NCBI GenBank assembly: GCA_045594105.1
Contig: JAZNXY010000091.1
Location: 1-61,226, forward strand
Direction of reading: 5' to 3'
DNA length: 61,226 bases
From: URNF01 sp045594105
Lineage (GTDB): Bacteria > Bacillota > Clostridia > Oscillospirales > Acutalibacteraceae
The notes beneath the pieces are model-generated. The model did no database searches and was not told the origin of the DNA. It was given only the letters and a program-made list of their open reading frames with translations. Of this stretch, positions 15,937 to 24,512 are shown in pieces. The first letter of the stretch is position 1. Each line of letters begins with the position of its first letter. A program made the position numbers and the translations under genes.

Positions 15937-18900
15937 ATGGTGAATATTAAACCGGTCCAGTTGGGGAACACGACCCGTATGAGTTTCGCTAAAATCAATG
16001 AAGTGTTGGATATGCCCAATCTCATTGAAGTGCAGAAAAACTCGTACAAGTGGTTCTTAGAGGAAGGACTCAAAGAGGTATTCAGAGATATGTCTGCTAT
16101 TGCGGACTATACCGATAACCTCGTACTGGAATTCATTGACTACAGAATTGACGAAAATCCAAAGTACACCGTAGCGGAATGTAAAGAGCGTGACGTAACC
16201 TATGCGGCACCCTTGTATGTGACCGTACGGCTGCTTAACAAAGAAACGGGTGAGGTAAAGGAATCCGAGGTGTTTATGGGCGAATTCCCGCTTATGACAC
16301 GCAGCGGTACCTTTGTTATCAACGGTGCGGAACGTGCCATTGTATCTCAGCTCGTTCGTTCTCCCGGCGTATATTATGGTATGAGCTATGATACCACCGG
16401 TAAAAAGCTGTTTACCTCCACCGTGATTCCGAACCGCGGTGCGTGGCTCGAATATGAAACCGACTCTTCCGACGTGTTCTATGTACGCATCGATAAGAAC
16501 CGCAAGCTGCCGGTTACCTGTCTGGCACGTGCTATGGGCCTGTCCACCGACGAGCAGCTCATTGAATTCTTTGGCGACGACGAGCGCTTGCACGCCACCA
16601 TGCTGAAGGATTCCACCAAAAACGCCGAGGAAGCATTGCTGGAAATCTATCGCAAGCTGCGTCCCGGTGAGCCGGCGACTGTTGAGAACTCTCAGCAGCA
16701 TTTGGAGGGTCTGTTCTTTGACCCCCGCCGGTATGACCTTTCGCGTGTAGGTCGCTATAAATACAATAAGAAATTAGGTCTTTCCAACCGCTTGGCGGGT
16801 CATAAGCTGAGCCGTCCCGTAGCGGACCCCGCAACGGGTGAACTGTTGGCGGAGGCGGGCGAAATTATCGACCGCTCCCGTGCTCTCGAAATGGAAGATG
16901 CAGGCGTGTCCCAGGTCTTTATCTCCATTGACGAACACGGTGAAGAGCGTGAAGTGAAAATTATCACCAACGGCATGGTGGATATTAAGAAATACGTTGA
17001 TTTCGACGTGACCGAATATGGTATCCGTGAACGTGTTTGCTATCGTGTACTGCGTGAAATCCTGGATACCTGTACCGACGAGGCGGCTTTGAAGGAAGCC
17101 ATTTCTGCCCGTGCCGCCGAACTGGTACCCAACCACATCACCGTGGATGACATTCTCGCATCCATCAACTACGTGCATTGCCTTGGTCATGATGTCGGTA
17201 CTACCGATGATATCGACCATTTGGGTAACCGCCGCATCCGTTCTGTCGGCGAACTGCTGCAGAATCAGTTCCGCATCGGTTTCTCCCGTATGGAACGTGT
17301 GGTACGTGAACGTATGACCCTGCAGGCGCAGGATACCGACGTTATCACGCCCCAGGCACTTATCAACATCCGTCCCGTAGTAGCCGCTATCAAGGAGTTC
17401 TTCGGTTCTTCTCCCTTGTCCCAGTTTATGGATCAGAACAACCCCTTGGCAGAGCTTACGCACAAACGTCGTTTGTCCGCTTTGGGCCCCGGTGGTCTGT
17501 CTCGTGATCGTGCCGGCTTCGAAGTGCGTGACGTTCACTACAGCCACTATGGCCGTATGTGCCCCATTGAGACCCCCGAAGGTCCCAACATCGGCTTGAT
17601 TTCTTACCTCGCTACCTTTGCACGTATCAACGAATACGGTTTCGTTGAAGCACCGTTCCGCAAGGTAGATAAAGCAACCGGTGCGGTTACCGACGAAGTG
17701 GTTTATATGTCTGCTGACATCGAAGATGATTTCATTGTTGCACAGGCAAATGAACCGTTGGATGAAAACGGTTGCTTTGCACGTGCGAAGGTAAATGCCC
17801 GTTGCCGTGATGAATTCCTTGAAGTGACCCCCGATAAGGTTGACTATATGGACGTTTCTCCGAAGATGGTTGTATCTGTCGCTACTGCGATGATTCCCTT
17901 CCTCGAGAACGATGACGCCAACCGTGCGTTGATGGGCTCCAACATGCAGCGTCAGGCCGTGCCGCTGCTCAAAACCGAAGCACCTATCGTGGGTACCGGT
18001 ATGGAATATAAAGCCGGTGTTGATTCCGGTGTTTGTGTGCTGTGCGAAGCCGCAGGTACCGTTACCTACGTTTCTGCGGATAAGGTGGTTGTCCGCCGTG
18101 ATGATAACGGTGAAGAAGACACCTACGAAATGATCAAATTCTCTCGCTCCAACCAGGGCACCTGTCTCAATCAGCGCCCCATCGTATCGGTTGGTCAGCA
18201 CATTGATGAGCATGCGGTTATCGCTGACGGTCCTGCGACCGATGGCGGTGAAATCGCACTTGGTAAGAATGCGCTCATCGGCTTTATGACCTGGGAAGGT
18301 TATAACTACGAGGACGCTGTTCTTATCAATGAAAAAATGGTACGTGACGACGTATTTACTTCTATTCATATTGAAGAATACGAAGTGGAATCTCGTGAAA
18401 CAAAGTTGGGGCCGGAGGAAATCACCCGTGATATCCCCAACGTCAGCGAAGAAGCCCGTAAAGACCTCGATGAACGTGGTATCATCCACATTGGTGCAGA
18501 GGTACGCTCCGGCGATATTCTGGTTGGTAAGGTTACCCCGAAGGGTGAAACCGAGCTGACTGCGGAAGAACGCTTGCTGCGTGCTATCTTCGGTGAAAAA
18601 GCACGTGAAGTGCGTGATACCTCCTTGCGTGTACCGCACGGTGAGTACGGTATTATCGTAGACGTGAAGGTGTTTACCCGTGCCAACTGCGACGAGCTTT
18701 CCCCCGGTGTTAACATGGTTGTTCGCTGCTATATCGCTCAGAAACGCAAAATCAGCGTCGGCGATAAAATGGCGGGCCGTCACGGTAACAAAGGTGTTGT
18801 TTCCCGCATTCTTCCCAGTGAAGATATGCCGTTCCTGCCCGACGGTACCCCGTTGGATATCGTTTTGAACCCCCTGGGTGTTCCGTCCCGTATGAACATC

Positions 18901-19656
18901 GGTCAGGTACTGGAAGTGCATCTTGCCTATGCGGCGGCTGCACTCGGCTTTAAGGTGATGACCCCTGTCTTTGACGGTGCGCACGAAGCGGATATCCGTG
19001 AACTGCTCAAACAGGCGGGTAAGAGCGAAGACGGTAAGACGGTGTTGTATGACGGCCGTACAGGCGAACAGTTTGACAACCCTGTGACCGTTGGCTATAT
19101 GTATTACCTTAAATTACATCATCTTGTTGATGATAAGATTCATGCACGTTCCACCGGTCCTTACAGCTTGGTTACCCAGCAGCCCTTGGGCGGTAAAGCC
19201 CAGTTCGGTGGCCAGCGCTTCGGTGAAATGGAAGTGTGGGCGCTGGAGGCATACGGCGCTGCGTACACCCTGCAGGAAATTCTGACTGTAAAATCCGACG
19301 ACGTTGTGGGTCGTGTCAAGACCTACGAAGCCATTGTGAAGGGCGAAAACGTACCGCAGTCGGGCGTGCCGGAATCCTTCAAGGTGCTTGTAAAAGAATT
19401 GCAGTCTCTTGGTCTGGATATCAAAGTGCTTAACAAAGATAAAGAGGAAATCGACCTCAAGCAGACCTTCAGTGATGACGATGATATGCCGATGATCATG
19501 TCTGACGACGAAGCATTCTACACTGTTGCCAATGACAACGAAGCCGAAATGGCGGGTTACGGTGTTGCGGATGCGGAAGACGCCGTAGAACAATTCGGTA
19601 TGACCGACGATGAAGACGACGAAGACGTTGATTTCATTGACGATGACGAAGAATAA
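15937..19656 (+). CDS. rpoB: RNA polymerase beta subunit
   Basis: The protein has 1239 residues from the ATG at 15937 (MVNIKPVQLGN), preceded by AAAGGAG; an ATG at 15901 in frame would add 12 atypical residues. The conserved rifampicin-region block around FFGSSPLSQFMDQNNPL, YGRMCPIETPEGPNIGLI and GDKMAGRHGNKGV are all present. The C-terminus is unusually acidic, ending in a run of Asp and Glu (about 1200-1239). It is followed 17 bp later by rpoC. Directly upstream there is no rplJ-rplL pair, the usual neighbours; rpoB instead has its own consensus promoter. Confidence 0.98.
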   Translation: MVNIKPVQLGNTTRMSFAKINEVLDMPNLIEVQKNSYKWFLEEGLKEVFRDMSAIADYTDNLVLEFIDYRIDENPKYTVAECKERDVTYAAPLYVTVRLLNKETGEVKESEVFMGEFPLMTRSGTFVINGAERAIVSQLVRSPGVYYGMSYDTTGKKLFTSTVIPNRGAWLEYETDSSDVFYVRIDKNRKLPVTCLARAMGLSTDEQLIEFFGDDERLHATMLKDSTKNAEEALLEIYRKLRPGEPATVENSQQHLEGLFFDPRRYDLSRVGRYKYNKKLGLSNRLAGHKLSRPVADPATGELLAEAGEIIDRSRALEMEDAGVSQVFISIDEHGEEREVKIITNGMVDIKKYVDFDVTEYGIRERVCYRVLREILDTCTDEAALKEAISARAAELVPNHITVDDILASINYVHCLGHDVGTTDDIDHLGNRRIRSVGELLQNQFRIGFSRMERVVRERMTLQAQDTDVITPQALINIRPVVAAIKEFFGSSPLSQFMDQNNPLAELTHKRRLSALGPGGLSRDRAGFEVRDVHYSHYGRMCPIETPEGPNIGLISYLATFARINEYGFVEAPFRKVDKATGAVTDEVVYMSADIEDDFIVAQANEPLDENGCFARAKVNARCRDEFLEVTPDKVDYMDVSPKMVVSVATAMIPFLENDDANRALMGSNMQRQAVPLLKTEAPIVGTGMEYKAGVDSGVCVLCEAAGTVTYVSADKVVVRRDDNGEEDTYEMIKFSRSNQGTCLNQRPIVSVGQHIDEHAVIADGPATDGGEIALGKNALIGFMTWEGYNYEDAVLINEKMVRDDVFTSIHIEEYEVESRETKLGPEEITRDIPNVSEEARKDLDERGIIHIGAEVRSGDILVGKVTPKGETELTAEERLLRAIFGEKAREVRDTSLRVPHGEYGIIVDVKVFTRANCDELSPGVNMVVRCYIAQKRKISVGDKMAGRHGNKGVVSRILPSEDMPFLPDGTPLDIVLNPLGVPSRMNIGQVLEVHLAYAAAALGFKVMTPVFDGAHEADIRELLKQAGKSEDGKTVLYDGRTGEQFDNPVTVGYMYYLKLHHLVDDKIHARSTGPYSLVTQQPLGGKAQFGGQRFGEMEVWALEAYGAAYTLQEILTVKSDDVVGRVKTYEAIVKGENVPQSGVPESFKVLVKELQSLGLDIKVLNKDKEEIDLKQTFSDDDDMPMIMSDDEAFYTVANDNEAEMAGYGVADAEDAVEQFGMTDDEDDEDVDFIDDDEE

Positions 19657-19673
19657 GGGGAGGAGAGAGAATT

Positions 19674-22600
19674 ATGGCAGATTTTGAAGTATTTGATTCC
19701 ATTAAAATCGGTTTGGCTTCTCCCGAACAAATCCGCAGCTGGTCCTACGGTGAGGTTACAAAGCCCGAGACGATAAATTATCGCACTTTGAAGCCTGAGC
19801 GTGAAGGCCTGTTCTGCGAAAAGATTTTCGGGCCTACCAAAGACTGGGAATGTCATTGCGGCCGCTACAAACGTATCCGCTATAAAGGCAAGGTTTGCGA
19901 ACGCTGCGGTGTGGAAGTTACCCGTGCAAAGGTTCGCCGTGAACGTATGGGTCACATTGAACTTGCTGCCCCCGTGTCTCATATTTGGTATTTCAAGGGC
20001 ATTCCGTCCCGTATGGGTCTCATTTTGGATATCACCCCCCGCTATTTGGAGCAGGTGCTGTACTTCGCTTCGTATATCGTAGCGGATCCGGGCGATACCC
20101 CCTTGATGAAAAAACAGATTTTGTCCGATAAGGACTATCGCGATATGCGCGAAAAATACGAAGACGATTTCGACGCAGGTATGGGTGCGGAATACATCCA
20201 GAAATTGCTTGCTGAAATCGATTTGGACGAGTTGTCCGCTGAATTGAAAGCGGAGCTGGAAGATGCGACCGGTCAGAAACGCGCACGTCTTCTGAAACGT
20301 CTGGAAGTGGTAGAATCCTTCCGCCTTTCCGGCAACCGTCCCGAATGGATGATCATGAACGTCATCCCGGTTATCCCGCCGGATATCCGTCCGATGGTAC
20401 AGCTGGACGGCGGCCGCTTTGCGACCTCCGACCTGACCGCTCTGTATCGCCGTGTTATCAACCGTAACAACCGTCTGAAGAGACTTTTGGAACTCGGTGT
20501 GCCGGACATCATCGTGCGCAACGAAAAACGTATGCTGCAGGAAGCGGTCGACGCTTTGATCGATAACGGCCGCCGTGGTAGACCCGTGACCGGTCCGAAC
20601 AACAGACCGCTCAAATCCTTGTCCGATATGCTGAAAGGTAAGCAGGGCCGTTTCCGTCAGAACCTGCTCGGCAAACGTGTTGACTACTCCGGTCGTTCGG
20701 TTATCGTTGTCGGTCCCGAGCTGAAGATGTATCAGTGCGGTTTGCCGAAAGAAATGGCAATCGAATTGTTCAAACCCTTTGTTATGAAGCGTTTGGTGGA
20801 AACCGGTGCCGCCGGTAACATCAAAACCGCTCGTAAGATGGTAGAGCGTCTGCGTCCCGAAGTGTGGGACGCACTGGAAATCGTTATAAAGGACCACCCC
20901 GTAATGCTCAACCGTGCACCTACACTGCACCGCTTGGGTATTCAGGCATTTGAGCCCGTGTTGGTGGAAGGCCGTGCAATCAAACTGCATCCGCTGGTTT
21001 GTACTGCGTTTAACGCCGACTTTGACGGTGACCAGATGGCTGTTCACGTACCGCTGTCTGCGGAAGCACAGGCAGAAGCACGTTTCCTGATGCTTGCGGC
21101 AGGCAACCTGCTCAAGCCCTCCGACGGTAAGCCCGTTGCGGTGCCGACGCAGGATATGATTCTCGGTTCTTACTACCTCACCATTGTCAAACCCGGTGAA
21201 CCCGGTGAAGGTAAGGTGTTCCGTGACGAAAATGAAGCGCTGATGGCATACGATGCGAAAGTCGTAGGTCTCCATGCACTCATCAAGGTACGCCGCACCC
21301 TCGAAATCGACGGTGTGAAGCAGTCCCGCCTGGTAGAAACCACCGTGGGTCGCATTATCTTCAATACCCCCATTCCGCAGGACCTCGGTTTTGTGGATCG
21401 CACCACCGAGGAAGGTAAATTCCAGTATGAAATTGACTTCAAGGTTGGTAAGAAACAGCTTTCCAAGATCATTGAAAAATGTATCAAGGTACACGGTGCC
21501 GCTCGCACCTCCGAGGTGCTGGATGCCATCAAGGCGCAGGGTTATAAATATTCTACCCGCGGTGCTTTGACCGTTGCCGTTTGCGATGCGGCGATCCCGC
21601 CGGAGAAACCCGCCCTTATTCAAGAAGCGGAAGCTACCGTTGACGAGATCACCAGATACTATAATGAAGGTCTTATGAGTAATGAAGACCGTTACCGTGG
21701 TGTTATCGAAACCTGGAACAGCACCACCGACAAGGTCACCAAGGCGTTGAATGCTAACATGGATGAGTTCAACCCCATCTTCATGATGTCCGATTCCGGT
21801 GCTCGTGGTTCTATCAACCAGATTCGTCAGCTCGCAGGTATGCGTGGTCTTATTGCGAACACCTCCGGTCGTACTATTGAGGTTCCGATTCGTGCCAGCT
21901 ACCGTGAAGGTCTGAACATTTTGGAATACTTCATTTCTTCCCGTGGTGCGCGTAAGGGCTTGGCGGATACCGCTCTGCGTACCGCTGACTCGGGTTACCT
22001 CACCCGTCGTCTTGTTGACGTTTCGCAGGATGTTATCATTCGCGAACAGGATTGCGGAACCACTGACGGTATCGTGATTCGTGACATTAAAGACGGCAAC
22101 GAAATGATCGAGCCGCTTACCGAACGTCTTGTCGGTCGTTTTCTCTGCGAAGACTTTGTCGATCCCAAGACCGGCGAAGTGGTTGTCAGCCGTCATAAGA
22201 TGATGACCGATGCCGATGCAGAGCTGCTTACCAAGACCTACGGTGTAACCGAGATCCGCATCCGTTCGGTGCTCGCCTGTTCTGCTCGCAGAGGCGTGTG
22301 TGCACATTGTTACGGTGCTAACCTTGCCACCGTTGACCCCGTATCCGTGGGTGAAGCGGTTGGTATCATCGCTGCACAGTCCATCGGTGAACCCGGTACA
22401 CAGCTAACCATGCGTACCTTCCATACCGGTGGTATCGCATCCGCAGAAGATATTACTCAGGGTCTTCCCCGTGTTGAAGAACTGTTCGAAGGCAGAAAAC
22501 CGAAGCACCTTGCTATCATCAGTGAGATCGACGGTGTGGTGCGTATGGGCGAAGAGAAGAAAAAACGCCTGGCCATCGTTACTGCCGAAGACGGTTCGGA

Positions 22601-23279
22601 CGAACGTTCTTATGTTATCACCTACGGTTCCCGCCTGCGCGTGAACGAGGGTGATCGCATTAAGAAGGGTGACCGTATCACCGAAGGTTCGGTTAACCCC
22701 CATGACATCCTTGCTGTACAGGGTGAAGAAGCGGTACAGAATTACCTTATTATGGAAGTACAGCGCACCTACCGTATGCAGGGTGTTGACATCAACGATA
22801 AACACGTTGAGGTTATCGTTCGTCAGATGATGCGTAAAGTGCGTGTTGATGACGCAGGTAGCACCAACCTGCTCGCAGGTGCGACTATTGACCGTTCCGA
22901 ACTGCGTGCCGAAAACGAAGCAGTACAAGCACGTATCGACGCTGGTGAAGAAGGTCTTACCCTCGCTACCGTGACCCCCATCCTCTTGGGTATCACCAAA
23001 GCGGCTCTTGCCACCGACAGCTTCCTGTCTGCCGCCTCCTTCCAGGAGACCACCCGTGTGTTGACCGACGCCGCTATCAAAGGCAAGGTCGACCCGCTGC
23101 TGGGCTTAAAGGAAAACGTCATCATCGGTAAGCTTATCCCGGCAGGTACCGGCTTGCAGGTTTATAACGATGTTGAGGTGGTACACAAGGTGAATCCCGA
23201 CAGTCCTTTTGCCGCTGCTCTTGAGCAGATGATGGCGGAGGATGAAGAAGTTGAGTTAATTCCTGAAGAAGATGCTTGA
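19674..23279 (+). CDS. rpoC: RNA polymerase beta' subunit
   Basis: The product has 1201 residues. The N-terminal zinc site (CHCG then CERCG around 60-78), the catalytic NADFDGDQMAVH with three metal-binding Asp, the bridge and trigger-loop region, and the second zinc site (CSARRGVCAHCYG) are visible. GGGGAGGAGAGAG lies before the ATG. The stop codon TGA sits inside the -35 hexamer of the next promoter, so the ribosomal-protein operon starts immediately after. Confidence 0.98.
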   Translation: MADFEVFDSIKIGLASPEQIRSWSYGEVTKPETINYRTLKPEREGLFCEKIFGPTKDWECHCGRYKRIRYKGKVCERCGVEVTRAKVRRERMGHIELAAPVSHIWYFKGIPSRMGLILDITPRYLEQVLYFASYIVADPGDTPLMKKQILSDKDYRDMREKYEDDFDAGMGAEYIQKLLAEIDLDELSAELKAELEDATGQKRARLLKRLEVVESFRLSGNRPEWMIMNVIPVIPPDIRPMVQLDGGRFATSDLTALYRRVINRNNRLKRLLELGVPDIIVRNEKRMLQEAVDALIDNGRRGRPVTGPNNRPLKSLSDMLKGKQGRFRQNLLGKRVDYSGRSVIVVGPELKMYQCGLPKEMAIELFKPFVMKRLVETGAAGNIKTARKMVERLRPEVWDALEIVIKDHPVMLNRAPTLHRLGIQAFEPVLVEGRAIKLHPLVCTAFNADFDGDQMAVHVPLSAEAQAEARFLMLAAGNLLKPSDGKPVAVPTQDMILGSYYLTIVKPGEPGEGKVFRDENEALMAYDAKVVGLHALIKVRRTLEIDGVKQSRLVETTVGRIIFNTPIPQDLGFVDRTTEEGKFQYEIDFKVGKKQLSKIIEKCIKVHGAARTSEVLDAIKAQGYKYSTRGALTVAVCDAAIPPEKPALIQEAEATVDEITRYYNEGLMSNEDRYRGVIETWNSTTDKVTKALNANMDEFNPIFMMSDSGARGSINQIRQLAGMRGLIANTSGRTIEVPIRASYREGLNILEYFISSRGARKGLADTALRTADSGYLTRRLVDVSQDVIIREQDCGTTDGIVIRDIKDGNEMIEPLTERLVGRFLCEDFVDPKTGEVVVSRHKMMTDADAELLTKTYGVTEIRIRSVLACSARRGVCAHCYGANLATVDPVSVGEAVGIIAAQSIGEPGTQLTMRTFHTGGIASAEDITQGLPRVEELFEGRKPKHLAIISEIDGVVRMGEEKKKRLAIVTAEDGSDERSYVITYGSRLRVNEGDRIKKGDRITEGSVNPHDILAVQGEEAVQNYLIMEVQRTYRMQGVDINDKHVEVIVRQMMRKVRVDDAGSTNLLAGATIDRSELRAENEAVQARIDAGEEGLTLATVTPILLGITKAALATDSFLSAASFQETTRVLTDAAIKGKVDPLLGLKENVIIGKLIPAGTGLQVYNDVEVVHKVNPDSPFAAALEQMMAEDEEVELIPEEDA

Positions 23280-23305
23280 CAAATGGGATAAACCCGTGTT
23301 ATTAT
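23276..23305 (+). promoter_or_regulatory. Promoter of the rpsL operon overlapping the rpoC stop
   Basis: TTGACA (23276-23281) contains the rpoC TGA; an 18-base spacer leads to TATTAT (23300-23305). Confidence 0.7.
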
Positions 23306-23324
23306 GGTTAACGTGTGAGATTTT

Positions 23325-23360
23325 GCCACAATTTCCCCTAAAAAGAGGGGGAATTGTGGC
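23325..23360 (+). other. Long hairpin in the rpsL leader
   Basis: A 15-bp stem (one G-U pair) with loop AAAAAG, located 20 bases after the putative -10 and about 85 bases before rpsL. There is no T tract after it, so it is more likely a leader structure or processing site than a terminator. Confidence 0.6.
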
Positions 23361-23446
23361 TGTCTTGTGCTGTTCACATTTCGTTTTTTGAGAAAAAACT
23401 GCGTTTTTTCTTGAAAATAGATATTTTGTGTGAGGAGGTGTCATGA

Positions 23447-23866
23447 TTGCCCACTTTTAACCAGTTAGTCCGTAAGGGAAGAGAAGAACTCGAGAAAAAG
23501 GCGAAAGCCCCGGCGTTGTTACGTGGTTGGAACTCCAAGAAGCGTATGCCTATCGAACAGCATTCCCCGCAGAAACGTGGTGTGTGTACCGCGGTTAAAA
23601 CCTCTACCCCCAAGAAGCCGAACTCTGCGCTTCGTAAGGTAGCCCGTGTACGTTTGTCCAACGGTGTTGAGGTTACCTCGTATATCCCCGGTGAAGGCCA
23701 CAACCTGCAGGAGCATAGCGTGGTGCTGATCCGTGGCGGCCGTGTTAAGGACCTGCCCGGTGTACGTTATCACATTGTGCGTGGTACCTTGGATACCCAG
23801 GGTGTTGCCAAGAGAATGCAAGCTCGCTCCAAATACGGCGCGAAACGGCCCAAGGCCGGCAAGTAA
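23447..23866 (+). CDS. rpsL: 30S ribosomal protein S12
   Basis: The protein has 139 residues starting at a TTG (23447) read as PTFNQLVRKGRE; GAGGAGG lies 8 bases upstream. An ATG five bases earlier is out of frame and stops after a few codons. The S12 signature TPKKPNSALRKVARVRL is intact, including the Lys that is mutated in streptomycin resistance (wild-type K in KKPNSA), and RGGRVKDLPGVRYHIVRG follows. It is first in the conserved str order rpsL-rpsG-fusA-tuf. Confidence 0.97.
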   Translation: MPTFNQLVRKGREELEKKAKAPALLRGWNSKKRMPIEQHSPQKRGVCTAVKTSTPKKPNSALRKVARVRLSNGVEVTSYIPGEGHNLQEHSVVLIRGGRVKDLPGVRYHIVRGTLDTQGVAKRMQARSKYGAKRPKAGK

Positions 23867-23884
23867 TCCGACATTTTCACAGCG

Positions 23885-23988
23885 GCTACACTGTAGCGGC
23901 AGTTATATATATTAGGTAGGGTAATAACCCCGCCTTGTGATACTGCCCCTGAGTGGTGCCAACGGAAGTATGTCACTTTCGAGTACCT
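23885..23988 (+). other. Structured intercistronic region between rpsL and rpsG
   Basis: A 154-base gap separates rpsL and rpsG. It holds a 5-bp hairpin (GCTAC/GTAGC, 23885-23897) and a larger element closed by AGGTA (23914-23918) and TACCT (23984-23988). Inside are GGGT/ACCC and a GTGA-TACT/AGTA-TCAC stem with a 2-base bulge. Such a site could bind ribosomal protein S7, known to regulate this region in E. coli; here that is inference. Confidence 0.45.
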
Positions 23989-24020
23989 ATGATATCATCA
24001 TTATGAAGGAGGGAAGTAAA

Positions 24021-24491
24021 GTGCCCAGAAGAGGTTCTATCGCAAAGCGCGATGTTTTGCCCGATCCGCTTTACAATTCCAAGTTGGTGACTCGTCTCAT
24101 CAACAACATTATGCTGGACGGTAAGAAGGGTGTTGCCCAGAAAATCGTCTATGATGCATTCGACATTCTGCGTGAGAAAACCGAAAAGGATCCCCTGGAA
24201 GTTTTCGAACAGGCAATGGAGAACATTATGCCTTTGCTGGAAGTAAAGGCCCGTCGAGTTGGCGGCGCTACGTACCAAGTCCCGATGGAAGTCCGCCCGG
24301 ACCGCCGTCAGACCTTGGGTCTGCGTTGGCTGACCGTATATTCCCGCGCACGTTCCGAACGCACTATGAAAGAGCGTTTGGCCAACGAAATCCTCGATGC
24401 CCTGCAGGGTAACGGCGGTGCGGCTAAGAAACGTGAAGATACGCACAAAATGGCAGAGGCCAACAAGGCGTTTGCTCACTACAGATGGTAA
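24021..24491 (+). CDS. rpsG: 30S ribosomal protein S7
   Basis: The product has 156 residues from a GTG (24021) preceded by AAGGAGGG; the ATG frame from 23937 runs through the structured leader and is rejected. The sequence PRRGSIAKRDVLPDPLYNS, the EVKARRVGGATYQVPMEV block and a C-terminal AFAHYRW match bacterial S7, which starts assembly of the 16S 3' domain. It is 21 bases ahead of fusA. Confidence 0.97.
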   Translation: MPRRGSIAKRDVLPDPLYNSKLVTRLINNIMLDGKKGVAQKIVYDAFDILREKTEKDPLEVFEQAMENIMPLLEVKARRVGGATYQVPMEVRPDRRQTLGLRWLTVYSRARSERTMKERLANEILDALQGNGGAAKKREDTHKMAEANKAFAHYRW

Positions 24492-24512
24492 TGGCGTAGG
24501 AGGGAAAATTAA

